DNA from: Punica granatum | Lineage: Eukaryota; Streptophyta; Magnoliopsida; Myrtales; Lythraceae | Assembly: GCF_007655135.1 (NCBI RefSeq) | Contig: NC_045134.1 | Coordinates: forward strand, 12,792,982-12,856,981 | DNA: 64,000 nt | Direction: 5' to 3' | Shown here: piece after piece, positions 10,584-22,476 of the stretch | How the letters are laid out: each line of letters starts with the position of its first letter | Position numbering within the stretch: the stretch's first letter is position 1 | Notes under the pieces: generated by a model | Databases searched by the model: none | The model's input: the letters and a program-made list of their open reading frames with translations, nothing else | Told to the model about the DNA's origin: nothing | Translations under genes and position numbers: made by a program

Positions 10584-13500
10584 CTATTTGGAGGCTTCAA
10601 GCATACCAGCTATATTTCGGCAAACATGAAGTTTCTCCCTAGCGAGAGGTTTTGTCATCATATCAGCTCCATTCTCATCAGTGTGCACTTTGTCTAGCTT
10701 CACCAGCTTGGACTCCAACACATCTCTAATCCAATGAAACTTGATATCGATATGCTTCGACCTCGAATGGAAAGTGGGATTCTTGCAAAGATGAATGGCA
10801 CTTTGACTATCACAGTGTAGAACATACCTTTCTTGCTTCAAGCTCAACTCCTGCAAAAACTTTTGCAACCATAACATCTCCTTGCAACCTTCGGTCACCG
10901 CAATGTATTCGGCTTCCGTTGTAGACAAAGCGATGCACTTTTGAAGCCTCGATTGCCATGAGATAGCTCCCCCTGCAAAAGTCATCAAGTATCCCGAAGT
11001 GGATTTCCGGGAATCGATATCTCCTGCCATATCCGCATCCGTATAGCCCACTAACTCCGGTTTACTAGTGCCAAAGTGTAAACACACCTTGGATGTTCCT
11101 CTGAGATACCTCAAGATCCACTTAACTGCATTCCAATGCTCTTTCCCCGGATTGGAGAGAAAACGACTAACCATACCAATAGAATGAGCGATATCTGGCC
11201 TTGTACAAACCATGGCATACATTAAACTTCCTACAGCTGATGAGTAAGGAACTTTTTTCATCTCTTCTTTCTCCTTCTCACTTGTAGGACATTGCTTCGA
11301 GCTAAGATTGAAATGAGAAGCAAGTGGTGATGAAACTAGTTTAGCATTACCCATGTTGAACCGATCCAAAATCTTCTCAATGTACTTCTCTTGAGAAAGC
11401 CAAAGTTTTCCACTCGATCTGTCACGAGAAATATGTATCCCAAGAATCTGCTTCACCGATCCCAAATCCTTCATGGCAAAGGGATTGCTGAGCTCTTTCT
11501 TCAACTCTGCAATCTTACTCATATCATGACCGACAAGCAACATATCATCCACATATAACAGTAAAATGATAAAATCACCATCCGAGAATTGTTTCACGAA
11601 CACACAATGATCTGAAGTTGTCCGTGTGTAGCCATGGCTCAACATGAAAGGGTCAAACTTTTTGTACCACTGCCGAGGTGCTTGCTTAAGCCCATACAAG
11701 CTCTTCCTCAGCTTGCACACCAAATGCTCCTTACCTTTAACTTGGAATCCTTCAGGCTGCTCCATATATATTTCTTCCTCCAAGTCACCATGCAGGAAAG
11801 CTGTTTTTACATCAAGCTGCTCGATCTCCAAATTCAGACTAGCTGCCAATGCAAGAACAACTCGGATCGATGATATCTTGACAACGAGCGAGAAGATCTC
11901 CTCGAAGTCAACTCCTTTCTTATGGTTGAAACCTTTCAGTACCAGTCGAGCTTTGTATCGAGGTCGCGAGTTCTCTGTCTTCAACCTATAGACCCATTTG
12001 TTCTTCAATGCTCTCTTACCTTGCGGTAGCTTCACTAGGTCATACACGTGATTTTCAGACAAGGAGTTCATCTCCTCATTCATCGCCTTCAACCAGTGCT
12101 GCTTGTGCTCATGTGCCACAGCTTCATCATAGCACTCAGGTTCTCCCCCGTCAGTCAGTAGCACATATTCATGAGGCGAATATCTTGTAGAAGGTCGTCT
12201 TACTCTATCAGATCGTCTAGGTAGATTATCTGCAGGCTCTAACTGTAACTGCGAGCTTGTATCATCCGTAGTCACATCATCATCTACCTGAGGAATCTCA
12301 CCCCCAATCGTGGTTTCTTCATACTCACCAGGTACCTCTTCCACTGGATGCTCTACATCAACCGATACAGGAATAGAGATCTCGTGAGGATTGCCTACTC
12401 TGGCCTTCTCTAACTTTTGCGAATTCTCGATTGTCTGGTCCTCAAAGAAGACAACATCCCTGCTCCTGATGATCTTCTTGCTATTAGGGTCCCAAAACCT
12501 GTACCCGAACTCTTCATGTGCATAACCCAAGAAGATGCACTGTTTTGCCTTGGCATTGAGTTTTGATCTTTCATCTCGAGGAATGTGAACAGATGCCCTG
12601 CACCCGAAGACTCTGAGATGCTTGTACGATACTTTCTTGCTGGTCCACACCTGCTGGGGTACATCTCTATCAAGTGCAACTGACGGTGTAAGATTAATAA
12701 GATCAACCACTGTCCTCATTGCCTCACCCCAGAAAGACTTAAACAGTTTCGCCTGAGAAAGCATACAACGAACTCTCTCAACAATTGTGCGGTTTATCCT
12801 CTCTGCAAGCCCGTTCTGCTATGGTGTCTTCGGTACCGTCTTCTCAAGTTTGATACTGCGAGTCCTGCAATAGTTCTCGAAAGGACCCCTATACTCACCA
12901 CCATTATCAGCTCTGACACATTTCAACTTCATGCCCGTTTCTCTTTCCACTGCTATATGGAAGTTCTTGAAAATCTCAGTCACTTGAACTTTAGTTCTCA
13001 TAGGGTAAGCCCAAACTTTCCTAGAATGATCATCTATAAATGTCACAAAATAGAGAGCACCACCAAGAGATCTATCCGACATGAAACAAACATCAGTATG
13101 TACAAGATCAAGTATATGATCGCATCTAGAGGGACGACTTCTAACAAAAGAAACTCTCCTCTGCTTACCTGCTAAACAATGATCACAATTGCTCAAGTGC
13201 ATACCTTTAACGGGCAAAGACTGCTTTCTAGCAAGAATTTGAATGCCTTTCTCGCTGATATGCCCAAGTCTCCTGTGCCATAGCTCGATAGGATAATCCT
13301 CAACAACATTAATTTGACCGGAGTTGTGTCTGGCACGCAACCTGTAGAGAGTGTCGGTCTTTTGACCCCGTGCCACAATCAACGAACCCTTGGAGAGCGT
13401 CCATCTCCCATTGCTAAATTCGTTACTGTAGCCTTCATCATCAAGCTGACCCGTCGAGATTAGGTTAAGGCGAATTTCTGGAACATGCCTCACCTTCTTC

Positions 13501-14555
13501 AGAAGCAACTTGCAGCCAAGCTCGGTCTCTAGACAGACATCACCAATATCGACAATCTTGCATGATTGTCCATTCACCATTCTCACATAACCATAGTCCC
13601 CGGTAGTGTAAGATGAGAAGAAATCCCGCTGAGGAGTGACATGAAATGAGGCACCAGTATCTGCAACCCAAGTAGAGTCCTGACACGTGAAATTCACATA
13701 GGCTTCATCACAAACGATGTAAGTCTCTCCATCAGATGCCACTGCTATAGTGCCTTCTTCCTTCTTGCTCTCACCGTTGCCATTCTGATTTTTCTTCAAA
13801 GCTCTACACTCCCTTTTGTAATGTCCCTCTTTTTTACAGTGATAGCAAGTGACCACTTTCCTCGTCTTTGACTTTGATCTACCCCTCAATTTGTCACGTG
13901 AGTTACCATGCTTGGAAGAGGAATTTTTGTTTTGACTTCTCCCCCGTTGTTCAATAACCAAAGCTTCAGACCGAATGGAAATCCCATAACTTTTCTTTCT
14001 AGTCTCCTCATTAAATAAACTATCTGTTACCGTGACCAACGATAGTTTCCCATTTGGAGCAGAATTGCTCAATGCAACCACAAGTGTATCCCAATTATCC
14101 GGTAGAGTCCCTAAAAGTAGACAAGCCTGCAGCTCATCGGGTAGTATTATCTCCAAGTTCGTCAACTAGTTAACAATATCATGAAAATTACTCATGTGTA
14201 CAGCCATATCACCTCCATCCTGGTAACGAAGATAAACCAACTTCTTCACGAGAAAGGCCTTATTTTGCGGAGGCTTCCTCGCGTAGAGATTTGTCAATTT
14301 ATCCCACAAAGCTTTCGCATTTGTCTCCTGAGCAACATGATGATAAATACTATTGTCTATCCACTGCCGAATCAAACCAATAGTCTTCCGATTTGTGCGT
14401 TCCCAAGCCTTGTAATCCTTATCTTTGGGTTTCGCGGAATCCCCTTCAATGGGATCGTACAAATTCCCGCAAAATAGAAGATCCTCCATCCGAGACTTCC
14501 ATATAGAGTAGCTGGTTGCATTCAACTTGAACATAGATCCTGTAGACTCCTCCAT
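10584..14555 (-). pseudogene. Ty1/copia (Tork/TNT1-like) gag-pol polyprotein with two in-frame TAG stops
   Basis: One reading frame starts at ATG 14,555 (MEESTG) and is open except for TAG codons at 14,166-14,168 and 12,819-12,821. Order: UBN2-type gag; CCHC zinc knuckle near 13,807-13,848 (CYHCKKEGHYKREC); protease DTGAS near 13,650; integrase with its HHCC region and D,D,E core (RADNGGEY near 12,900); RT with YVDD at 11,541-11,555; RNase H near the end (ALSTTEAEYIA and HSRSKHIDI). The total length of about 1,323 codons is normal for this group. The first stop is in late gag; the second is in the integrase at a place where the family normally has glutamine. Apart from these stops the frame has no shift, so the copy was probably competent until recently. 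Confidence 0.93.
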
Positions 14556-14594
14556 CTCGAAAACACCGAAAAAACTCAAACTTCTCTAACCCGA

Positions 14595-14607
14595 GGCTTT
14601 GATACCA
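14595..14607 (-). other. Primer-binding site of the copia element
   Basis: TGGTATCAAAGCC on the minus strand, two bases inside the 5' LTR. It matches the 3' end of initiator methionine tRNA with one change from the usual plant PBS. Confidence 0.9.
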
Positions 14608-14609
14608 CT

Positions 14610-15256
14610 TGTTGGGAAGGAATGTACTCAACCAAACAATAACGCAGCGATTAATCTTCCTCCCCTACTAGTGTAATCGAGATAAGAACTAATCAAATGA
14701 ACAAACAAGTAGTAAAGTAAAAGAACACCAAGAATTTTACGTGGAAAACCCCGATGTGGGGAAAAACCACGGGACCAACTCCGAATTAACGATCCACTAT
14801 GAATGAAGGTTATACAATGTCTTTCATCAAGGGTAAACCCTTGGATCACCAAACTCAAGAGAAACACTCTCTTGGATCACCCAAACACTAAATTCGTCAC
14901 CCACACCGGGTGGTTTACAAAGTCAGCTGAAACAGCACCTACAGAGCTCTAATAGAAATTCTGACCGTTCAGAACTTCGCCCCACGTGTTCTGAAGCTGC
15001 TGTCAAAATTTCGTTCCAATCGGAGTTCGTTTGACGTCCCGCTCGAGGTTTGATCTCCAGCTGCGCGCTGCCCCTGTTGATCCGAATTCTGCTTTGTTCC
15101 TTTCTGTTATTCTGTGCGGATCTGCTGTTCCTATTCCTCAACTGGTTTGCTGAAAAATAAACCCTAACAAAAGTGGGTCATTAGGCCTATTAAAGCCCGA
15201 TAAAAGCCCAATACAATTTGAGCCAAACTTCCTCCAAATTAGAGGGATACCCAACA
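14610..15256 (-). repeat. 5' LTR of the Ty1/copia element
   Basis: 647 bp with the same TGTTGGG/CCCAACA ends as its partner. The target duplication TTTCC follows at 15,257-15,261. The element spans 9,922-15,256 (5,335 bp). Confidence 0.95.
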
Positions 15257-15556
15257 TTTCCTTGGACTCATGCGGGACTTGGATCAATTTCTACTTAAAA
15301 GTTCAAGCTTATAAGTAGTGGTACCCAAGTCTCATATAAATCAATGGTTGTTATTTTATCTTTTCAATGTCGGATTATAATTCCCAACAATAATGAAAAA
15401 GACATAAGCATATGCATGGGTGATTGTTACGAATTAAGATCCATGAAAATGCCTAATATATTGAGAAAATCCATGTTAAGAGAATTATATTCCCTAGTCA
15501 GTTGACTCAGTTCGAACTTTATTAACCCTAGTCATTGAGCTTCTAGATATATAATA

Positions 15557-15945
15557 GAGCATCCGCGGTGCAAGGGCCAATTCCCCTTTTGGGGGCCCTA
15601 CAGGCGGCTAAATAAGCAAAGTGGGACTCAAGAAAAAAAACTGCACTCCTATTGTAATGTAAGTCCAATTTTGTGGCACTCTTGTGGTCCCCATTTGATT
15701 TTAATTTGCCAATTTTAATTAAAACTTCAATTATTTAATATTTATTTTTATTTCTCAATTTAAATTGCAATTATTTTAAAAAATTGCCATTATAAAAAAA
15801 ACTAAAATGGACAAAAGGGCTGACCGGCGTGGTCCCCATGCCTGCCACGCGCCGAAGGCTTCCGCAGAGGGAGGGCCATTTCGTGGCCGGGCCAATTGCC
15901 ACTTGGACCAATTGACCCAGAAATTGGGCCCCACTGCGGATGCTC
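15557..15945. mobile_element. 389-bp MITE in copy B
   Basis: The terminal inverted repeats read GAGCATCCGCGGTG at the left and GAGCATCCGCAGTG on the other strand at the right. The interior is AT-rich with GC-rich ends and no coding capacity. The counterpart in copy C is 19,016-19,404. Copy A lacks it. I could not settle the target duplication or superfamily. Confidence 0.75.
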
Positions 15946-18336
15946 CACACAGTATTTTTTTTAAAAAAAAAATTACCTTGTTGACGCTAATGGATAGAGT
16001 ACACCAAGTACTGGACATCAATGACATGAGCAAATATGTCCCATTTCTATTCAAGTTGTTCAAACTCGAACACCTAAACTAATGTCTCGTTGCCTTACAA
16101 TTTTGATGTAGAGTTAGTTTTCTTATTGTTTTCTTTTCTGCTCTGCGGAGCCTTACAAAGAGTACTTGATATATTTTAGGTGCTTAATAAGATAATCGCT
16201 TATCGAATAATCCAAAAAATAAAATAAAATAACCACTGGCCACATTTGGCAAAGGGCGGACCAAGAATAGCCGAATGAGGATACGTGATAGGCTATCCGA
16301 GATATATAATTACGTAACCCTCTTTCATAATCCGGCAAGCGCGTTGATAAAACTAGGAAGTCATATAGTTATGCTAAAACCAATCCAATCTTGGCAGTCT
16401 AATTATTGTTTTGTCGATTGCTGCCCGTATTACTGAGCTGCCGCGAAATTGGCATAAATTCAAAGTGCTGAAATCATGATCGATTCCTAAAAATTTAAAT
16501 ACGATGGGGGCGGAAAGTTTGTTGAAGTGGCCGGTTCTTTTGTAAAAACCTCCACATTTGAAGTTAAGTAGGAAATACTATGGTACAATTCACAAATTTG
16601 TTATTGCACGATAAAAATCTAATACCTAACTAAACATTTGCATACAAAATTGAGTAATCTATCAAATTTTTTTCCATTATTAATTTATCAAATATTTAAC
16701 TTTTAGAAATACTTGTACTTTACATCGAAAGAAGGGTATATATTTCAAAATTTTTGTAATTTACTACTTTTATTAGTAATTTATTAAAATTCCTAATAAT
16801 TTATTACAAATAAATATAATTTATTTTAATCGTATGATACAAATATTTGAAAATGATTACGCCCATACCCTGCCCTACCAAAACATGTTTGCCTTGTGTA
16901 TACCAAAAAAAAGCAAAAAAAAAAATATTTTTGCCTAGAAGGTTGGGTTGCTTCGACGTGGAATATTTGTAGGTTGGCGGGCCATCACTTTTTGACGCAA
17001 TATATAGCTAATTTTATTTATATTAATGACGTCATATTGTGCAATACCCACAGTTTGTTTGGACTCCAAGCTACCTCTTTAGCGACACCCTTTTCATGTC
17101 AGGAGAATAAATTTGTCGGAAAGGATTGAGGGGAGGAATCAGCTTTTATCCGTTCAAACTTCAAACAATATTAGCTTAAATCTGAACCCACTTCTCTCGA
17201 ATATAAGTACAGCACCGAAAGAGGAACAGCTTTCTAACGCTTAATTGAATTAGACTTATAGTCAAATTAAACTCATCTGAATAATAAATAAAGTCACCTT
17301 CTTTTGGAAAAATAATGTCACTTTTGCTTAAAGTCTAATTCTTTTTTTTTTTTAAGAATTAAAGTCTAAGTTAGCATTTACTCATTGCGTCACTAGAATT
17401 TTCGTGCTTACGATGATAAGTTGGGAGGGTTTCAATGTTTGCCCTATTATCTAGAAGTTCACTGGATCATGACCAAGGTTATCAAATTCGAGAATTCGTG
17501 CAGATTCGGTGGGACGCCTGTAGAATCGAATTTACTACATTCGATTCGTAAATTCGTGAATTTACAAACCATGTAAATATGAATACTTAAACATATTGTA
17601 AATATAAATATAAGCCCATATAAATCCAAAATAGTCCAAGCAGATTATGCACGATAGTTGAACTCATGGTCACGAGCTACTCGAGACGAGAATTGGGTGA
17701 TGATAGATGGGAACTCATGAGCAGCCACTAGCGATTGGCTACTGCGATCGCGTTACGGCAAGAAAGAACAAGAGAAGGCTAGGAGACATTTTTATTTGGG
17801 GTTTTGAAACCTCTATGCACGACGAGTAGGGTTTTTATTAAATTTTTACTGGGTTTATACGGACCTAGGCCTATAAAATACGGACATCAAACACAAACTT
17901 CTAGTTAATTGTTTGGGCCATACTTCATTTATATCCTCTCCCTTCCGGTCTCCATCTCTGCGTCATTGGCACTGTCTACATTATTGTAGGAGGAGACAAC
18001 GACATCGGCAATTTTCTTGATCACCATCCACTTCACAGACTTCCTCGTCGGTGGAGTCAGACCTCCTTCCTTCTTGTATTTACTGAAGCCGACTCCTCTT
18101 ACTTCCTCTGCCAACTTATCCCGAAGCTTGTTGTTGTCCCCGTGAATGCTCTGCTTCTCCATCCCCCTACTTGCCTTACTCTTTATAACAAATATACCTT
18201 ACTGCAGCAGCTAAGTGGTTTACAGCTTCTAATATGAGCATACCAGGTATATATAGAGGATTGAAGTAAGGGACTTAGTGAACGAAGATGGAACCCTCTC
18301 AGGGCTCAGCATTCCTTTCTTACACCATCGATTTCA

Positions 18337-18340
<4 letters not shown>

Positions 18341-18403
<63 letters not shown>
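18341..18403. repeat. (GA)n microsatellite in copy C
   Basis: About 60 bases of GA with one interruption. It is the counterpart of 9,565-9,604. Confidence 0.95.
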
Positions 18404-18404
<1 letters not shown>

Positions 18405-18708
18405 GGGCGCGTGTGCATGTGAAGCAATATCGTTCCTCACTTGGCGAAAAGGAATCGCAGGATTCGGAGTTGAAGGATCAAACTTGCTTGGAATATTCTT
18501 TTGGCAGTGGCACGAGGAGTCCTCTCTTTTGAGAATGAAAAAAAATTAAACGTAGAAAGTGAAGATGTAGAGGAATCGAAAATGCATAAAAGTAGGCTCT
18601 GAACGCATATCATTACGGAATCCTCTTTTTCGATGATATAACGGGGCCTAAGCCCGTTACAGGAATCCCCATGTGTACATGATATTACAACATGAATTCC
18701 TTCATAAT

Positions 18709-18848
18709 TATTGAATTTCCTTGGACTCATACAGGGTTTGGATCCATTTCTACTTAAAAGTTCAAGCTTATAAGTAGTGGTACCCAAGTCTCATATAAAT
18801 CAATGATTGTTCTTTTATCTTTTCAATGTCGGATTATAATTCCCAACA
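18709..18848 (-). mobile_element. Solo TRIM LTR in copy C
   Basis: 140 bp. Read on the minus strand it begins TGTTGGGAATTATAATCC and ends TTCAATA. The 5-bp target duplication ataat is at 18,704-18,708 and 18,849-18,853. Copy A shows the unfilled site (gtaat, 965-969). Confidence 0.85.
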
Positions 18849-19015
18849 ATAATGAAAAAGACATAAGCATATGCATGGGTGATTGTTATGAATTAAGATC
18901 CATGAAAATGCCTAATATATTGAGAAAATCCATGTTAAGAGAATTATATTCTTTAGTGAGTTGACTCAGTTCGAACTTTATTAACCCTAGTCATTGAGCT
19001 TCTAGATATATAATA

Positions 19016-19404
19016 GAGCATCCGCGGTGCAAGGGCCAATTCCCCTTTTGGGGGCCCTACATGCGGCTAAATAAGCAAAGTGGGACTCAAGAAAAAAAAC
19101 TGCACTCCTATTGTAATGTAAGTCCCATTTTGTGGCACTCTTGTGGTCCCCATTTGATTTTAATTTGCCAATTTTAATTAAAACTTCAATTATTTAATAT
19201 TTATTTTTATTTCTCAATTTAAATTGCAATTATTTAAAAAATTGCCATTATAAAAAAAAAACTAAAATGGACAAAAGGGCTGACCGGCGTGGTCCCCATG
19301 CCTGCCACGCGCCGAAGGCTTCCGCAGAGGGAGGCCATTTCGTGGCCGGGCCAATTGCCACTTGGACCAATTGACCCAGAAATTGGGCCCCACTGCGGAT
19401 GCTC
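19016..19404. mobile_element. 389-bp MITE in copy C
   Basis: Same element and same position as 15,557-15,945, duplicated with the unit. Confidence 0.75.
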
Positions 19405-20950
19405 CACACAGTATTTTTTTTAAAAAAAAAATTACCTTGTTGACGCTAATGGAGAGAGTACACCAAGTACTGGACATCAATGACATGAGCAAATATGTCC
19501 CATTTCTATTCAAGTTGTTCAAACTCGAACACCTAAACTAATGTCTCGTTGCCTTACAATTTTGATGTAGAGTTAGTTTTCTTATTGTTTTCTTTTCTGC
19601 TCTGCGGAGCCTTACAAAGAGTACTTGATATATTTTAGGTGCTTAATAAGATAATCGCTTATCGAATAATCCAAAAAATAAAATAAAATAACCACTGGCC
19701 ACGTTTGGCAAAGGGTGGACCGAGAATAGCCGAATGAGGATACGTGATAGGCTATCCGAGATATATAATTACGTAACCTTCTTTCATAATCCGGCAAGCG
19801 TGTCGATAAAACTAGGAAGTCATATAGTTATGTTAAAACCAACCCAATCTTGGCAGTCTAATTATTGTTTTGTCGATTGCTGCCCTTATTACTGAGCTGC
19901 CGCGAAATTGGCATAAATTCAAAGTGCTGAAGTCATGATCGTTCCTAAAAATTTAAATACGATGATGGGGACGGAAAATTTGTTGAATGGCCGGTTCTTT
20001 TGTAAAAACCTCCACATTTGATGTTAAGTAGGAAATACTATGGTACAATTCACAAAATTGGTTATTGCACGATAAAAATCTAATACCTAACTGAACATTT
20101 GCATACAAAATTGAGTAATTTATCAAATTTTTTTCGATTATTAATTTATCAAACATTTAACTTTTAGAAATACTTGTACTTTACTTCGAAAGAAGGGTAT
20201 ATATTATCACCGGAAAAAAAAAGAAGGGTATATATTTCGAAATTTTTGTAATTTACTAAAATTCCTAATAATTTATTACAAATAAATATAATTTATTTTA
20301 ATCGTATGATACAAATATTTGAAAGTGATTACGCCCATACCCTTCCCTACCAAAACATGTTTGCCTTGTGTATACCAAAAAAAGCAAAAAAAAAAAAAAC
20401 ATTTTTGCCTAGAAGGTTGGGTTGCTTCGACGTGGAATATTTGTAGGTTGGCGGGCCATCACTTTTTGACGCAATATATAGCGAATTTTATTTATATTAA
20501 TGACGTCATATTGTGCAATACCCCCAGTTTGTTTGGACTCCAAGCTACCTCTTTAGCGACACCCTTTTCATGTCAGGAGAATAAATTTGTCGGAAAGGAT
20601 TGAGGGGAGGAATCAGCTTTTATCCGTTCAAACTTCAAACAATATTAGCTTAAATCTGAACCCACTTCTCTCGAATATAAGTACAGCACCGAAAGAGGAA
20701 CAACTTTCTAACGCTTAATTGAATTAGACTTATGGTCAAATTAAACTCATCTGAATAATAAATAAAGTCACCTTCTTTTGGAAAAATAAAGTCACTTCCG
20801 CTTAAAGTCTAAATTTTTTTTTTTTTTTAAGAATTAAAGTCTAAGTTAGCATTTACTCATTGCGTCACTAGAATTTTCGTGCTTACGATGATAAGTTGGG
20901 AGGGTTTCAATGTTTGCCCTAGTATCTAGAAGTTCACCGGACCATGACCA

Positions 20951-22468
20951 AGGTTATCAAATTCGAGAATTCGTGCAGATTCGGTGGGACGCATATAGAA
21001 TCGAATTTACTACATTCGATTCGTAAATTCGTGAATTTACAAACCATGTAATTTTAGGCATGGGCATTGAATATATATTTCTTACTCATAAAATAAATTA
21101 AATATGAATACTTAAACATATTGTAAATATAAATATAAGCCCATATAAATCCAAAATAGTCCAAGCAGATTCTGCACGATAGGTGAACTCATGGTCACGA
21201 GCTACTCGAGACGAGAATTGGGTGATGATAGACGGGAACTCATGGGCAGCCACTAGCGATTGGCTACTGCGATCGCGTTACGGCAAGAAAGAACAAGGGA
21301 AGGCTAGGAGACTTTTTTATTTGGGGTTTTGAAACCTCTATGTACGACGAATTGGGTTTTTATTAAATTTTTACTGGATTTATACGGATCTAGACCTATA
21401 TCCACTTAAAAGCTTAAGTTGATAAGTGTTGGTACTCAAGTCTCATATAAACTCATAGTTATTCTTTAATTTTTTTCTATGTGAGATTATAATTCCTAAC
21501 ACTCACCCTCACGTGCAATGTGTGGTCTATTTCTGTCTACATGTTGTCACATGCCATTAAACACCCGACTCAACAACTAACTCGAGCCAAGCTCACCTTC
21601 CATGCTCGAGCGAGAGAGAACTAACACGAGATGCTCTTTTGGCTGCTCTCGATAATGGGTCGGCGTAGTGTGAGCCCACGTGGGTACGCGGAAGCGTAAC
21701 CCAATCTGATACGATATTAAATTTACATTGGGGTTATATAGATCTAGGTCCATATCAACTTAAAAGTTCAAGCTGATAAGTGTTGGTGCCTAAACCTCAT
21801 ATAAACTCATGGTTATTCTTTCATTTTTTCAATGTGGGATTATAATTCTCAATACCGGCTCTCACGTGCAATGTGTAGTCTATTTCTGCCTGCACATCGT
21901 AACGTTCTATTAAACACCCGCCCTCAACAATTGACCTCGAGCCGAGATCATCTTCCCTGCTCGGGCAAGGGGGGACACTAACACGAGGCGCACTCTAGGT
22001 TGCACTTGGACATATATTAGGTCTGGCGTGGTGTGGGTTTGTACATGCACGTGGATGCGCATACGCGTAACCTAGGCTTTGATACCATATTGAATTTCAT
22101 TTGACTTATACGGACCTGAACCCATATTCACTTAAAAGCTTAAACTGATAAGTGTTGATATTCAAGTCTCATATAAACTCATGGTTATTCTTTCATTTTT
22201 TATATGTGGGATTATAATTCCCAACAGTTTTGAATAAAAGAGAAAGTAAAGGGAAACAATTTTGAATCTGATCTAATTATCTAATTGAACTGGAAGAATG
22301 TTTTGGGCTGACCTACAATTTATTAGATTGGGCTAACCCAAGATATCTGAAATTTTTCTTTGAAAAGCCTGAATGTAGAATCGATGGACTCGCAAATCTC
22401 AATTCAAATGCACCCTTTAAATACTTAAATTGGTACGAATCTACAAATTAATTCGCAAATTTAATAAT
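20951..22468. mobile_element. hAT-like non-autonomous element with a TRIM nested inside
   Basis: Perfect 8-bp target duplications catgacca lie at 20,943-20,950 and 22,469-22,476. The ends are inverted: AGGTTATCAAATTCG at the left, and ATTATTAAATTTGCG on the other strand at the right. The 8-bp duplication points to the hAT superfamily. The native sequence, without the TRIM (21,361-22,224 plus one GTTTT), is about 650 bp. In copy B only the left part (from 17,474) exists, because the duplication breakpoint falls inside the TRIM. Confidence 0.75.
21361..22224 (-). mobile_element. TRIM retrotransposon with three LTRs in tandem
   Basis: LTRs of 137-141 bp lie at 21,361-21,501, 21,715-21,854 and 22,088-22,224, separated by internal domains of about 213 and 233 bp. 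Each LTR read on the minus strand starts TGTTGGG or a close form and ends TTCAATA or TTTAATA. A primer-binding site TGGTATCAAAGCC (22,075-22,087, minus) adjoins the right LTR; the middle one has a mutated copy near 21,702-21,714. Purine runs such as GTGAGGGTGAG precede the left LTR. The whole array is bounded by a single GTTTT target duplication (21,356-21,360 and 22,225-22,229). No protein is encoded. Confidence 0.85.
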
Positions 22469-22476
22469 CATGACCA

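Larger units (their letters stand above)
9910..15389 (-). mobile_element. Solo TRIM LTR of copy B, split by the copia element
   Basis: The 140-bp LTR occupies 9,910-9,921 and 15,257/15,262-15,389. It is flanked by ataat at 9,905-9,909 and 15,390-15,394. Copy C carries the same solo LTR unbroken at 18,709-18,848. The sequence resembles the TRIM LTRs at 21,361-22,224. Confidence 0.8.
8948..17874. repeat. Copy B: first unit of a tandem duplication
   Basis: From 9,101 to 9,921 and again from 15,257 to 17,874 this matches 17,875-21,399 almost base for base. The gap is the copia insertion. Upstream, 8,948-9,100 matches copy A only. The B/C junction at about 17,873-17,875 joins a TRIM LTR (…ggcctat) to aaaatacgga; the parental sequences near 21,397 and 9,098 share only two or three bases there. 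Copy C has a 60-base stretch near 21,046-21,107 that copy B lacks. Confidence 0.85.
17875..21399. repeat. Copy C: second unit of the tandem duplication
   Basis: It starts with aaaatacggacatc at the B/C junction and runs into the first TRIM LTR at about 21,399. It lacks the copia element; the empty site, a single tttcc in ttgaatttccttggactc, is 18,716-18,720. It keeps the solo TRIM LTR, the 389-bp MITE and the start of the hAT-like element, so these are older than the duplication. The small frames shared by B and C (for example 16,896-17,129 and 20,319-20,603) are similar because of the duplication and give no sign of being genes. Confidence 0.88.

Noticed and set aside
16896..20603. Frame conserved between 16,896-17,129 and 20,319-20,603
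   Set aside because: Similar only because copies B and C are a recent duplication; starts differ by indels in an A-run and there is no known protein.
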